A DNA stretch of 64,000 bases from Chloracidobacterium sp. N (lineage in GTDB: Bacteria; Acidobacteriota; Blastocatellia; Chloracidobacteriales; Chloracidobacteriaceae), in NCBI RefSeq assembly GCF_018304765.1, contig NZ_CP072642.1:2447819-2511818 (forward strand). Reading direction: 5' to 3'. Below, in pieces: positions 28,034 through 37,067 of this stretch. The translations under genes were made by a program, and so were the position numbers. Positions within the stretch are counted from its first letter, which is position 1, and every line of letters starts with the position of its first letter. A model generated the notes under the pieces. The model ran no database searches. It saw nothing but the letters and a program-made list of their open reading frames with translations, and was not told the origin of the DNA.

Positions 28034-29089
28034 ACAGGCGGGCACCTCATCCAGGGCTTCTTCCGGCTCCGGCAGCCACTCGCCGGAGGCTTCCCGTTCA
28101 CCCATGCGGGTAAAGTAGTCGGTAATGCGTTCGGTGAGTTCCGTCCGGGTCTGGGCGTGAAACACCTGGGTACGGAAGATGGCCCCGCCCGGCAGGCCCT
28201 TCGTAAACTGCGCACAGAGCTGCTTGACCTTGCCCATGGCGGCCGTTTCCGTCGGGCACTCCGCCAGCATCAGGTCAAAGTATTCGAGCAGGACATCCCG
28301 TTTGTCGTAGAGCGTCGGGCGGTAGGGCGTTTCGCCGCGCATGGCTTCGGCGGTTTGCCGGAAAATCCACGGGTTGGCCATGGCGCCGCGGCCAATCATG
28401 ACGCCATCCACGCCGGTTTCACGGAAACGGCGAATGGCATCCGCCGGCTGGCGGACATCCCCGCAGCCGATGACCGGAATGGAAACCGCCTGTTTGACCT
28501 GGGCGATGATGTCCCAGTTGGCGAACCCGCTGTAGCCCTGCATGCGCGTCCGCCCGTGAATGGCAATGGCCTCAACGCCGCAATCTTCCGCCAGCTTGCC
28601 GACTTCCACGGCCACAATCGAGTTGTCGTCCCAGCCGGTACGAATCTTGATCGTGAGCGGAATGGTGATGCGCCGGCGCATTTCCCGCAAAATGACGGCC
28701 AGATGCGGCAGATCACGGAGCAGCGACGAACCGGCCCCGCGTCCGACGACCTTTTTGGCCGGACAGCCGCAGTTGACATCCACAATGTCGGCGCCGGCTT
28801 CCTGGGCGACTTCGGCGGCATCGGCCATGCGCTTCGGATCAACCCCAAAGAACTGAATCGAGATGGGACGTTCCGCGTCGGTGAACTTCATCATCTTGTG
28901 GGTTTTGAGGTTGCCGCGCGTCAGGCCCTCGACGCTGATGAACTCCGTCACGATCAGACCCACGCCCCCCAGCCGCTTGATGAGTCCCCGAAAGGCGGAA
29001 TCCGTCACCCCGGCCATAGGGGCCAGCACCAGCGGCGGTTGAATGACGACGTTCCGAATGGAAAAAGCGGTCGGCAGTGCAAAGGTCAT
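28022..29089 (-). CDS. dusB: tRNA-dihydrouridine synthase B
   Basis: FMN enzyme that reduces uridine in the tRNA D-loop. LAPMAGVTDSAFR is the family start motif; VDVNCGCPAKKVVGRGAGS contains the catalytic cysteine, and IHGRTRMQGYSG and GCGDVRQPADA line the FMN site. At 355 residues it is normal, except that the last codons come from the palindromic element. Its ATG overlaps the stop of the upstream sugar kinase by four bases. Confidence 0.95.
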   Translation of the reverse strand: MTFALPTAFSIRNVVIQPPLVLAPMAGVTDSAFRGLIKRLGGVGLIVTEFISVEGLTRGNLKTHKMMKFTDAERPISIQFFGVDPKRMADAAEVAQEAGADIVDVNCGCPAKKVVGRGAGSSLLRDLPHLAVILREMRRRITIPLTIKIRTGWDDNSIVAVEVGKLAEDCGVEAIAIHGRTRMQGYSGFANWDIIAQVKQAVSIPVIGCGDVRQPADAIRRFRETGVDGVMIGRGAMANPWIFRQTAEAMRGETPYRPTLYDKRDVLLEYFDLMLAECPTETAAMGKVKQLCAQFTKGLPGGAIFRTQVFHAQTRTELTERITDYFTRMGEREASGEWLPEPEEALDEVPACAHV

Positions 29090-30093
29090 GGCAGGTCTTC
29101 GTTCGAGAGAGCCGTTTCGATTTCCGCCGCCGAGACGGTCGCCGTGCCACGCTTCATGACGACGATACCGGCGGCAATGTTGGCCAGATGCATGGCCGTT
29201 TCCCAGTCAGCCCCGGCGGCCAGCGCAGCGGTAAAGGCCACGAGGACCGTATCGCCTGCGCCGGTCACATCCACCGGCGTCCGGCTGCCGTGAACCGGGA
29301 TGGACAGCGGGGCCGCTCCACACCGGGCCAAGGTCATGCCGTCCGCACCGCGTGTCAGCAGCAGGGCATCGAGTGCAAGCTGCGCCCGCAACCGTTCTGC
29401 ATGGTAACTGGCGGCGTCAAGGTCATGGAAGGTCGCCCCGGCCAGCCGTTCGGCTTCTTCCTGGTTGGGCGTTGCGGCGGTCAGACTGTGAAAGTCTGCC
29501 AGCCGGTGCCGTGAATCCGCCACGACCGGCAGGCGGGTGGCCTTGTGCCAGGCCCGGAGCAGCGCAATCACTTCGGGCGGTGTGCTGCCGTAGCCATAGT
29601 CGGACAGCACTACGCCGGTCGCCGTGGGCAGGGCGGCGCGTACCCGGGCCGTCAGGGTTTCGACGACGCCCGGCGGCAGAGGAGATGTTTCCTCGCGGTC
29701 CAGCCGAATCACCTGCTGGCGCGCGGCATTGGGCAAGCCGGCCAGGACGCGGCTCTTGGTCGGCGTCGGACGCCCCGGCAGCACCACCGCCGGTGTGGTG
29801 CCGATGCCACGCCGGCGCAGGTCAGTCAGGACGCGCCGCCCGGAACGGTCACGGCCGATGACGCCAATCCAGGTCGTCGGGATGCCCAGGGCAGCCGCAT
29901 TGGCCGCGGCATTGGCGGCGCCGCCGGGGATGATTTCCGTGAACTCGTGCCGCAGGATGAGCACCGGCGCTTCCCGCGACACGCGGGCAATCGTGCCGTG
30001 GATAAACTCATCCGCGATGGCATCGCCAATGACAAGCAGGTGCTGCGCCGGAAAGCGCGACAGGATGAAACGTAAGGACGCAGACAGCGGCAT
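29086..30093 (-). CDS. PfkB-family sugar kinase, RfaE1/HldE kinase-like
   Basis: 335 residues. GGAANAAANAAALG is the substrate lid region and DVTGAGDTVLVAFTAAL the PfkB signature with catalytic Asp. VVLSDYGYG and the TPNQEEAERL segment match D-glycero-D-manno-heptose-7-phosphate kinase (HldE N-domain, RfaE1). That would feed ADP-heptose to LPS core, consistent with lpxK in this window. The gene lacks the adenylyltransferase domain, which may be elsewhere. It is coupled to dusB. Confidence 0.85.
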   Translation of the reverse strand: MPLSASLRFILSRFPAQHLLVIGDAIADEFIHGTIARVSREAPVLILRHEFTEIIPGGAANAAANAAALGIPTTWIGVIGRDRSGRRVLTDLRRRGIGTTPAVVLPGRPTPTKSRVLAGLPNAARQQVIRLDREETSPLPPGVVETLTARVRAALPTATGVVLSDYGYGSTPPEVIALLRAWHKATRLPVVADSRHRLADFHSLTAATPNQEEAERLAGATFHDLDAASYHAERLRAQLALDALLLTRGADGMTLARCGAAPLSIPVHGSRTPVDVTGAGDTVLVAFTAALAAGADWETAMHLANIAAGIVVMKRGTATVSAAEIETALSNEDLP

Positions 30094-30162
30094 GTGGAGA
30101 GAACCTTTTTGCGGACAGGCGCGCGCTCACCGGCCGTTGCGTGGCGCGGCACGGGGTAATCG

Positions 30163-31242
30163 TTAGCCGACCAGCAGGGCATCCGCAATACGCCGGGCAG
30201 CATGGCCGTCCCACAGCTCCGGGCGACGTGGTTCCAGCGGAAAGGAACCGGACAGGCAGGCTTCGGCTGCGGCCAGAATCGCAGCCGGTTCGGTGCCCAC
30301 GACCTGATTGGTGCCTTCCCGGACTGTAATCGGGCGCTCGGTCGTCGTGCGCAGGGTCAGACAGGGAATGCCCAGCACCGTGGTTTCTTCCTGCAGGCCG
30401 CCGGAGTCGGTCAGCACCAGCCGCGCCTGCCGCCACAACTGGAGAAAATCCAGATAGCCCAGCGGAGGCAGGCAGCGCAGCCGCGTAAGGTCCGGCAGGT
30501 CAAGGGTTTCCATCCGCGTCCGGGTACGCGGATGGACCGGAAAGACCACGGGCAGTCGCCGTGCAAGCTGGATGAGTGTCTGCACGAGACGGCGCAGCGT
30601 GGCCGGATCGTCCACGTTGGAGGGACGGTGCAGGGTGACGACGGCATACTGCCCCGGCGTCAGTCCCAGTGTGTCGAGAATGGGAGATTGGGCTGCGCGG
30701 GGCAGGGCCGCCAGCAGGCTGTCCACCATGATGTTGCCGACGCGACGGATGCGCGCCGGATCAATCCCCTCGCGCAGCAGGTTGGCGTCGGCGTCGGCGC
30801 TGGGTGTCAGGAGCAGGTCGGCGACGGCATCCACCAGCCGGCGGTTGGTTTCTTCCGGCATCGTGCGGTCGAAACTGCGTAGTCCGGCTTCAACGTGGGC
30901 GACCCGAAGGCCGCACTGCACGGCCGTCAATGTCGCCGCCAGCGTGGCGTTTACGTCTCCGACGACCACCACCCAGTCCGGCCGCCGGGCCAGCCAAAGC
31001 GGCTCCAGTGCCAGCATCGTACGGGCGGTCTGGTCCGTAGCCGTTCCTGACCCGATGCCCAGCGTATGGTCCGGGGCCGGTATTTCCAGATCACGAAAAA
31101 AGGCATCGGTCAGGGCCGGGTCGTAGTGCTGTCCGGTATGGATGATGCAGTGCGTGACCTGTGGGCGCTGCGCCAGTTCGCGGGCAAGCGGAGCCAGCTT
31201 GACAAAGTTGGGACGCGCGCCGACGACGCTACAGATATTCAT
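30163..31242 (-). CDS. wecB: UDP-N-acetylglucosamine 2-epimerase (non-hydrolysing)
   Basis: Interconverts UDP-GlcNAc and UDP-ManNAc for cell-surface glycans. VVGARPNFVKLAPLARELA and HTGQHYD mark the N-domain, HVEAGLRSFDRTMPEETNRR holds the active-site residues, and TDSGGLQEETTVLGIPCLTL the C-domain. ATG 31242 (MNICSVVGARPNF) gives 359 residues; an upstream extension is not supported. It is followed by the PfkB kinase on the same strand, about 70 bases away. Confidence 0.94.
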   Translation of the reverse strand: MNICSVVGARPNFVKLAPLARELAQRPQVTHCIIHTGQHYDPALTDAFFRDLEIPAPDHTLGIGSGTATDQTARTMLALEPLWLARRPDWVVVVGDVNATLAATLTAVQCGLRVAHVEAGLRSFDRTMPEETNRRLVDAVADLLLTPSADADANLLREGIDPARIRRVGNIMVDSLLAALPRAAQSPILDTLGLTPGQYAVVTLHRPSNVDDPATLRRLVQTLIQLARRLPVVFPVHPRTRTRMETLDLPDLTRLRCLPPLGYLDFLQLWRQARLVLTDSGGLQEETTVLGIPCLTLRTTTERPITVREGTNQVVGTEPAAILAAAEACLSGSFPLEPRRPELWDGHAARRIADALLVG

Positions 31243-31413
31243 GCCGGCGGCCCCGTCCTGCCGTGATTGTGTCTGCCGAAGCACATTCAATTCCAGAAAA
31301 GGCGCGCAGGATGAAGCTCCCTTCAGAAAAGCCGGGAAACCTGTGTACCCAAGACGAACGTTTTACCTGGCGTGATGTCATATTGAGCAAGAGACCAACG
31401 GAGGTTCCCGACC

Positions 31414-31734
31414 ATGAATGAACCGATGTATGCCATGCAACGTGCCAACGGTGAATGGCTGATGACCGAAATCGAGGGGCAGCGTTGCCTGCCGGTGTTT
31501 CAGAATGCTATGGCGGCCCGCCGCGTTCACCAGCGGGTCGGCACCCTGATGGTGTATCGTCCGCAGCCACTCGATAGCGAGGTCATTACCAAACTCCAGC
31601 GCCAGACACCGGACCTGCGATTCTGGCTGGTGGATGATTTTGCTCCCAATCCCGACCTTACTCCGGGCCGCTGGCTCTCCCCGGATGAGATCATCACGGC
31701 GGGCGATGCCGGCGACTACGCCATGACGGCATGA
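31414..31734 (+). CDS. Conserved-looking small hypothetical protein
   Basis: 106 residues with a good ribosome binding site (GGAGG, nine bases before ATG). MNEPMYAMQRANGEWLMTEI is followed by GQRCLPVFQNAMAARRVH, which suggests a small mixed alpha/beta fold. There are no cysteine clusters or membrane segments. Its stop overlaps the start of the radical SAM gene (ATGA), so the two are probably functionally linked. No family is recognised. Confidence 0.7.
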   Translation: MNEPMYAMQRANGEWLMTEIEGQRCLPVFQNAMAARRVHQRVGTLMVYRPQPLDSEVITKLQRQTPDLRFWLVDDFAPNPDLTPGRWLSPDEIITAGDAGDYAMTA

Positions 31735-32534
31735 CGCAGGACCATACCCACGACATTGATCCCCAGACCCAACTGCACACGACGTATGTCTATGGCCCGG
31801 TGCCCTCGCGGCGGCTGGGCGTCAGTCTGGGGGTCAATCCTCTGCCCGTCGAAACGAAAGTCTGCAACTTCGATTGTCCCTACTGCGAATGCGGCTGGAC
31901 GGTTTCCGACCGTCCGGCCGGAAACATGCCGCGCCTTGAGACGCTGGCCGCCGAACTCGAAGCCAGACTCAGGCAGTGTCAGGCGCAGGGCATCCGGCTT
32001 GACGCCATCACCTTTGCCGGCAACGGCGAACCCACGCTTCATCCACGCTTCCGGGATTTAGTGGAAGAGACCTGCCAGTTGCGTGACCGCTATGCACCGC
32101 AGGCTAAGGTCGCCGTTCTTACCAATGCCACCCGGCTGCGCCGACCGGAAGTGCGCGCTGGCTTGCAGCGGGCGGATATTCGCCAGTTCAAGCTCGATGC
32201 CGGCACGGAAGCCATGTTCCGGCGTGTGGATCGCCCCTACGGACAACTCACCCTGGCGCGCATCGTGGAAGACATCTGTGCCTTTGACGGCCCTAAGATG
32301 CTTCAGAGCATGTTCTTCCGTGGTGTCTCAGCGGGTGCGCCGATTGACAACACCACGCCGGAAGAAGTCGCCGCCTGGCTGGGTCACGTAGCGCGGATTC
32401 AGCCCACAGAAGTGCATCTCTACAGCCTTGACCGTACACCGGCTGAAGCGACGCTGGAAAAGGTCTCCCGGGCCGAACTCGAAGCCATTGCCGGGCGGGT
32501 CCGCGCGCTGGGCATCCCGGCTGAAACCTTCTGA
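31731..32534 (+). CDS. Radical SAM protein, COG0731-like
   Basis: 267 residues. The cluster motif is CNFDCPYC (C-x3-C-x2-C) in KVCNFDCPYCECGW, followed by TFAGNGEPTLHPRFRDLV. YGPVPSRRLGVSLGVNPLP at the N-terminus is typical of the COG0731 group, which contains proteins related to wyosine-type tRNA modification and others of unknown substrate. It has no C-terminal extra Fe-S domain. Translation is coupled to the 106-residue protein before it. Confidence 0.88.
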   Translation: MTQDHTHDIDPQTQLHTTYVYGPVPSRRLGVSLGVNPLPVETKVCNFDCPYCECGWTVSDRPAGNMPRLETLAAELEARLRQCQAQGIRLDAITFAGNGEPTLHPRFRDLVEETCQLRDRYAPQAKVAVLTNATRLRRPEVRAGLQRADIRQFKLDAGTEAMFRRVDRPYGQLTLARIVEDICAFDGPKMLQSMFFRGVSAGAPIDNTTPEEVAAWLGHVARIQPTEVHLYSLDRTPAEATLEKVSRAELEAIAGRVRALGIPAETF

Positions 32535-32587
32535 ACCTGTCTCCGAAGAGAATAAAGCGGCTCGCCGCGCCGGCTGACTGGGCAGTG

Positions 32588-32630
32588 ACCGCGTAAAGAA
32601 AAGACCGTCACGACGCGGTAAGGATTTTTT
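32588..32630 (+). terminator. Possible terminator after the radical SAM gene
   Basis: ACCGCGT (32588-32594) and ACGCGGT (32613-32619) can pair across an 18-base loop, and six T follow at 32625-32630. The loop is long and the T-run is a few bases from the stem, so this is a weak candidate. Confidence 0.4.
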
Positions 32631-32708
32631 GGTGCAAAAACCTCTGCCCGGCGTTAGAGTCCTTTGTCGCCCCACAGTTTCAATCCTGTTTCAAGGACGG
32701 TATGGCTT

Positions 32709-33458
32709 ATGGACGTTGCCTACATCACCAATGCCGAGCGTCTGGCAGCTCTCCAGCGGTATGACATCCTTGACACGCCGCCAGACGGGACATTTGACCG
32801 CGTCGCCCGGATTGCCGCCCGTATCTTTCACGTTCCGATTGCCCTTGTCTCCCTGGTTGACCAGGACCGCATCTGGTTCAAAGCACGGGAAGGTCTCAGC
32901 GGCGTTACTGAAATTCCCTGCGCCCCCGGGTTGTGCGCCTCCGTGGTTTGCCAGGATCAGACCTACCTGGTTACAGATGCCCTGCAAGACCCCCGGACAC
33001 GGGAAAATCCCCTCGTGGTGGGCGAGTTTGGGCTGCGCTTCTATGCCGCCGCGCCGCTCATTACTCACGATAGATACCGGCTGGGGACCGTCTGTGTCAT
33101 TGACCGGGAGCCACGTCCGGCGCTCAAGCCGGAAGAGCTGGCCATTCTCGAAGACCTCGCTGGCATTGTGATTGACCAGATGGAAATCCGGCTGGCAGCA
33201 CGGCAGACACTTGAATCTCTTGTTCTGGCCGAGGGCGGTTCAGACAATCTGGCCAACCCGGAAGCCCTCATCACGATTTGCGCCTGGTCCAAGAAGGTGC
33301 GGATTGACGGCGAGTGGGTCAGCTTCGAGGAATTCCTCGAACGGCGCTTCGGGATGCGGGTCACCCACGGCATCTCGCGCGAAGCCATGCGGCGGGCGCT
33401 GCTCGAATGGAAAAGCAGAAGTGCATCCACAGCGCCACAGGCCGCAGCCGCCGATTAA
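32709..33458 (+). CDS. GAF-domain signalling protein
   Basis: 249 residues. The N-terminal portion is a GAF domain with ERLAALQRYDILDTPPDGTF, FDRVARIAARIFHVPIALVS and the AAPLITHDRYRLGTVCVID core, of the type found fused to cyclases and kinases. The last 80 residues (ICAWSKKVRIDGEWVSFEEF, then ERRFGMRVTHGISREA) hold no catalytic domain I recognise but resemble a short helical effector tail. ATG 32709 is preceded by AAGGACGG. It ends at a strong terminator. Ligand and partner are unknown. Confidence 0.8.
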   Translation: MDVAYITNAERLAALQRYDILDTPPDGTFDRVARIAARIFHVPIALVSLVDQDRIWFKAREGLSGVTEIPCAPGLCASVVCQDQTYLVTDALQDPRTRENPLVVGEFGLRFYAAAPLITHDRYRLGTVCVIDREPRPALKPEELAILEDLAGIVIDQMEIRLAARQTLESLVLAEGGSDNLANPEALITICAWSKKVRIDGEWVSFEEFLERRFGMRVTHGISREAMRRALLEWKSRSASTAPQAAAAD

Positions 33459-33498
33459 CCTTCGGGTGCGCCCTGCATCCGGGACTCAAAAAAACGCC

Positions 33499-33535
33499 GA
33501 GGCAGCCCGTCATTGCAGGCTGCCTCAATGTTTTT
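33499..33535. terminator. Bidirectional rho-independent terminator
   Basis: GAGGCAGCC (33499-33507) and GGCTGCCTC (33518-33526) form a nine-bp stem with a ten-base loop. TTTTT follows on the plus strand (33531-33535) and a run of A precedes it, giving TTTTTTT on the minus strand. It can end the GAF gene from the left and the tRNA-Leu/tRNA-Arg unit from the right. Confidence 0.85.
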
Positions 33536-33545
33536 CACCGGAGTG

Positions 33546-33622
33546 TGGTGCACCCGACAGGATTCGAACCTATGACCTTCTGATTCGTAGTCAGACGCTC
33601 TATCCAACTGAGCTACGGGTGC
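33546..33622 (-). tRNA. tRNA-Arg (anticodon ACG)
   Basis: Minus strand. Acceptor GCACCCG pairs with CGGGTGC. The anticodon arm TCTGA-CTACGAA-TCAGA gives ACG, whose A34 is expected to become inosine. T-loop GGTTCGAATCC is canonical and CCA is encoded. It follows tRNA-Leu, five bases away, in the same transcript. Confidence 0.95.
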
Positions 33623-33627
33623 CAAAG

Positions 33628-33714
33628 TGGTGCGGATGAAAGGACTTGAACCTTCAAGGGCCGAAGCCCACATGGTCCTGAGCCATGCGCGTCTGCCAAT
33701 TCCGCCACATCCGC
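33628..33714 (-). tRNA. tRNA-Leu (anticodon CAG)
   Basis: Minus strand. Acceptor GCGGATG pairs with CATCCGC. The anticodon arm CATGG-CTCAGGA-CCATG gives CAG. A long variable arm (TGGGCTTCGGCCC) marks it as class II. CCA is encoded. Confidence 0.95.
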
Positions 33715-33752
33715 ATTGTCAAACTCACTGCTTTCCGGGAAAGCAGCACGAA

Positions 33753-33781
33753 GTTGTACCTTGCCTTACCAAAGCTGTCAA
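33753..33781 (-). promoter_or_regulatory. Promoter of the tRNA-Leu/tRNA-Arg unit
   Basis: On the minus strand TTGACA (33776-33781), 17 bases and TACAAC (33753-33758): a near-consensus sigma70 promoter about 38 bases ahead of tRNA-Leu. In the leader between them CTGCTTTC/GAAAGCAG (33728-33746) can form an eight-bp hairpin, possibly a processing signal. Confidence 0.75.
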
Positions 33782-33810
33782 GTTGCCGGTGCAAGCCCCA
33801 AAAGCAAAAC

Positions 33811-34473
33811 TCAAAATTCGAGGCGTGGCAGGCGTCCCGTGGTTGAACGGGCGGCTTCCTGCCGGCCGCGTTCGACTTCAAGCATGAACGTTTGCAGCTT
33901 GATGCGGTCCTTACGGCCCGGCGCGGATTCAACCCCTTCGCGCACATTGACGGCGTAGGGTTTGACGGTCCGAATCGCCGTGGCGACATTTTCGCTCGTC
34001 AGTCCGCCGGAGAGAATCACCCGGACATACTGCTTGGCGGCGGCAGCAAAGCGCCAGTCGAACAGGCGTCCCCCCTGCCCATCCGGCGAGTCACCCTCCA
34101 GGAGGATCGCCGAAACCGGATAGGTTTTCACCCGCATCACATCGAAATCATCGCCGACGCGCAGCTTTTTGACGAGGCGCCAGGCGCTGAACTGGCGGCA
34201 GTAATCGGCGCTCTCGTTGCCGTCAAGCTGCACGACTGAAACCTTGGCCGCCTCCACCATGGAGTGCAGGGCCTCGAAGTTGAACTCGTTGTGAAAAATG
34301 CCGACCACCGGCACGAACGGGGGCAGACGGTCGGCAATCTCGCGGACGGCCGCCGGGGCAATGTGGTATTCGCTGCGTGGATTGAGGTCGAAACCAAGGG
34401 CATCAGCGCCGGCATCGAGTGCCAGCACAGCATCCTGGTAGGTCATGATGCCACTGATTTGCGTCTTGACCAT
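33811..34473 (-). CDS. TrpF-like protein (phosphoribosylanthranilate isomerase homologue)
   Basis: 220 residues with the TIM-barrel outline of PRA isomerase: GADALGFDLNPRSEYHI, VVGIFHN, VVQLDGNESADYC, and the phosphate loop VILSGGLTSENVATAI. Key positions differ: the catalytic Cys of KICGIT is Ser (QISGIM), the LLD catalytic Asp appears as Glu (LLEGDSPDGQGG), the GGTG is not kept, and VDVSSGVE reads VNVREGVE. It may be a changed-specificity paralogue rather than the tryptophan enzyme. ATG at 34473 has an excellent AGGAGGTG seven bases before. No other trp genes are near. Confidence 0.7.
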   Translation of the reverse strand: MVKTQISGIMTYQDAVLALDAGADALGFDLNPRSEYHIAPAAVREIADRLPPFVPVVGIFHNEFNFEALHSMVEAAKVSVVQLDGNESADYCRQFSAWRLVKKLRVGDDFDVMRVKTYPVSAILLEGDSPDGQGGRLFDWRFAAAAKQYVRVILSGGLTSENVATAIRTVKPYAVNVREGVESAPGRKDRIKLQTFMLEVERGRQEAARSTTGRLPRLEF

Positions 34474-34654
34474 GGTCACACCTCCTTGGTTGTGCAGCCC
34501 GGCGGTTTCGTCCCACGACCCGACGCTTGGCTGGTGTCTTTCTGAACTGACTTCCCACAAGCGCCTGGCCCAGTCCCGGATCCTTCTTCCATTATCCGCC
34601 AGGCGGGGATGTCCGACAAGCACGACGTATGCCACACGGCCGGGGCAATCGCCG

Positions 34655-34687
34655 GTTGTAGGGGCGACCAGCGGTCGCCCCTACAAC
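34655..34687. repeat. Perfect inverted repeat element in the trpF-murA intergenic region
   Basis: GTTGTAGGGGCGACC (34655-34669), AGC, then GGTCGCCCCTACAAC (34673-34687): a 15-bp perfect inverted repeat with a three-base loop. The GTAGGGGCGACC core resembles a dispersed element seen in several bacterial phyla. The remainder of the 304 bases between the divergent trpF-like and murA starts holds no gene I can support. Both promoters must lie here, but I see no strong consensus. Confidence 0.75.
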
Positions 34688-34777
34688 GTTGCGCTGGCGG
34701 GCTGATTTACGCCACCATCGGCGGCGGAGTTCCGCGCCCACTGCCTGGGAATCTTGTGAACCGGGGGCCACACTCAC

Positions 34778-36106
34778 ATGCCAACTCGCTACGACATCGT
34801 CGGGGGACGCCCGTTGCAGGGCACGCTACGGGTTTCAGGCGCCAAAAATGCTGCCCTGAAAATGATCGTGGCGGCGCTCATCGCCGACGGCACGACGACA
34901 CTGCACAACGTGCCGCGCATTACGGATGTCGAAATCACCCTCAAACTGTGCGAAGAACTCGGCGCGCGCTACCGGTGGCGGGACGAAACGACGGTTGAGA
35001 TTGACGCCCGCAACATCAACAACGCCGTCATTCCCCTCAAATACAGCGGCTCGACCCGTACGCCGATTCTGTTTGTGTCGCCGTTGCTGCACCGGCTCGG
35101 CAAAGCTGAACTGACCACCATCGGGGGCTGCTCGATTGGGCCGCGCCCGATCAACTACCACATCGCCGGCCTGCGGCAGTTGGGAGTTCAGGTTGAAGAA
35201 GCCTCCCGGACGGCCTACCGGTTTCAGGCCGACCGGCTCCACGGCAACATCATCACCCTCGAATACCCCAGCGTCGGGGCAACGGAGAACCTGCTGATGG
35301 CGGCCGTCGGCGCGCGTGGGCGGACGGTCATTCGGAACGCCGCCATCGAACCGGAAATTCTCAATCTGGCCGGGATGCTTCAGGCCATGGGCGCGGTGGT
35401 CTATCAGGATGTCAACCGGACGTGGATTGTCGAAGGCACGACCCGTTTTCGGGCCGTCGAATACGAAGTCATGGATGACCGCATCGAAGCGGCCTCCTTT
35501 GCCGCCTGCGCCGTGGCGACGGGCGGTGAAGTGCTGGTCAAAGGGGCCATCCAGCGCGACATGGTGACGTTCTTGGACTGGCTGCGCAAAGTCGGCGGCG
35601 AGTTTGACATTTACCCGGATGGCATCCGGTTTTACCGCCAGGACCGGTTGCGTCCAGTCAATCTGGAAACCGACGTGCATCCCGGCTTTATGACGGACTG
35701 GCAGCCGCCGTTCGTCGTCCTGCTGACCCAGGCGGAAGGTATTTCGGTCGTTCACGAGACGGTCTATGAAAGCCGTTTTGGCTACGTCGAGGCCCTGGTT
35801 TCGATGGGCGCGCACATCCAACTGACGAACGACTGTCTGGGCAGCCGGGAATGCCGCTTCACCAACAAGAACTACCTGCACAGTGCGCTGATTTCGGGGC
35901 CGACGCTACTGCGAGGCGGGACACTGCACATCCCGGACCTGCGGGCGGGCTTTGCCTACGTCATGGCGGCGCTCATTGCCAGCGGAGAGAGCCGGATTTA
36001 TGGAACCGAGTTCGTGCAGCGGGGTTATGCCAACCTGATCGGCAAACTCCGCGAGATTGGAGCCGACATCAGCGAAACACCGGTGGAAACGGCTGAATCA
36101 CCGTGA
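34778..36106 (+). CDS. murA: UDP-N-acetylglucosamine 1-carboxyvinyltransferase
   Basis: First committed step of peptidoglycan synthesis. The KNAAL motif ([10 protein letters not shown]) near residue 22 binds substrate, the catalytic Cys lies in [15 protein letters not shown], and GFMTDWQ carries the Asp base. 442 residues against about 420 for typical MurA, with a small extension. The fosfomycin-target Cys is present. The SurA-like gene follows with overlapping or near-overlapping start. Confidence 0.93.
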   Translation: MPTRYDIVGGRPLQGTLRVSGAKNAALKMIVAALIADGTTTLHNVPRITDVEITLKLCEELGARYRWRDETTVEIDARNINNAVIPLKYSGSTRTPILFVSPLLHRLGKAELTTIGGCSIGPRPINYHIAGLRQLGVQVEEASRTAYRFQADRLHGNIITLEYPSVGATENLLMAAVGARGRTVIRNAAIEPEILNLAGMLQAMGAVVYQDVNRTWIVEGTTRFRAVEYEVMDDRIEAASFAACAVATGGEVLVKGAIQRDMVTFLDWLRKVGGEFDIYPDGIRFYRQDRLRPVNLETDVHPGFMTDWQPPFVVLLTQAEGISVVHETVYESRFGYVEALVSMGAHIQLTNDCLGSRECRFTNKNYLHSALISGPTLLRGGTLHIPDLRAGFAYVMAALIASGESRIYGTEFVQRGYANLIGKLREIGADISETPVETAESP

Positions 36107-36108
36107 GC

Positions 36109-36939
36109 ATGGGCAGACACAGACAGGGGCGTACCGGCATTTGGTGGCGACGCTGGTGGCAGGCCGGGCGGCTGGGTGGCCGGGCCGGATGGCTCTGGCT
36201 GGTGTCCCTCTGGTTTGTAGCCCTCTGGTTTGCGGCTGGCGGGGCAGTGGGTTATGCCCAGTCGCCGGGCAGTAATGGCCGGGAGTTCCTTGCTGACCGC
36301 ATGGTAGCCACGGTCAACGGGGACATCATCACCCAGAGCGATCTGGTGTGGTTTCTGGCCTTTGATCCCGATGTCAACCTGGTCTCGATTTCGGAAGCTG
36401 ACCTGCAACGGGTTCTGACGGCGAAGATTGACCTGCTGTTGCTGGCGCAGGAAGCCGCCCGCTTTCCGCTGGCCAACCTGACCGCCGAAGAAGTGGCGGC
36501 GGCCAAACAGCGCCTTATCAAACGTTTTCCCTCCGAAGCCGCCTTCCGGGAGCGGTTGGAATCCGTGGGGCTGGATGCGGAAACCTTCGAGCGGCTCATC
36601 CGCGAGCGGTTGCAGGTGGAAAAATACATCAGCTTCCGGTTTCAGACTTTCGTGCTGGTGACGGATGACGACGTGCTGGAGTATTACGCAACGCGGGTGC
36701 GCCCAGCGCTGGCGGCTTCCGGCACTGTGACCCCGGAAACACCCAACGACGAACAGCGGGCGCTGATTACGGAGATTCTGTCACGGGAACGGGCCGAGCG
36801 GGAGCAACGGCAGTGGCTGGAAGCGGCCCGGCGGCGGGCCGATCTGGTGCCCATCGCGCCCTACGCGCGGGCTGTCATTGGCGGGCAGGAGTCCAGGGGC
36901 GCAGCGACGCCGGAAGCTGGGCCGCCCCCCGCTCCGTAA
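36109..36939 (+). CDS. SurA-N-like periplasmic chaperone without PPIase domain
   Basis: 276 residues. A basic N-terminus and a hydrophobic stretch (LWLVSLWFVALWFAAGGAVG) form a signal peptide. Then comes a SurA N-terminal type domain: MVATVNGDIITQSDLVWFLA, helices up to residue 190. The tail is Arg-rich and ends in Ala/Pro. There is no parvulin PPIase domain, so it resembles the chaperone-only members. ATG 36109 is used; a GTG at 36103 overlaps the murA stop. A damaged copy of an internal 76-base segment lies at 37856-37931. Confidence 0.75.
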   Translation: MGRHRQGRTGIWWRRWWQAGRLGGRAGWLWLVSLWFVALWFAAGGAVGYAQSPGSNGREFLADRMVATVNGDIITQSDLVWFLAFDPDVNLVSISEADLQRVLTAKIDLLLLAQEAARFPLANLTAEEVAAAKQRLIKRFPSEAAFRERLESVGLDAETFERLIRERLQVEKYISFRFQTFVLVTDDDVLEYYATRVRPALAASGTVTPETPNDEQRALITEILSRERAEREQRQWLEAARRRADLVPIAPYARAVIGGQESRGAATPEAGPPPAP

Positions 36940-36962
36940 CCGGCAGGCGCACATGTCACGTC

Positions 36963-37030
36963 CGTATTGGTTCGATTGTGTCCTCGGGTGGCGCTCAATC
37001 CGGGCGACCGGACTGGGCAACGGCGCGCAG
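36963..37030 (-). pseudogene. Remnant copy of the ECF sigma-factor 3' end
   Basis: On the minus strand this segment reads L-R-A-V-A-Q-S-G-R-P-D-stop, against L-R-A-I-A-Q-P-G-T-Q-P-S-R-P-D-stop at the end of the sigma gene. The 22 bases at 36987-37008 are identical to 37957-37978, and similarity continues beyond the stop codon. So the 3' end of the sigma gene and its flank were duplicated. Confidence 0.65.
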
Positions 37031-37067
37031 ATGTAAGCGCCTGCCAGACGCAACTCTCTGTCAAAAT

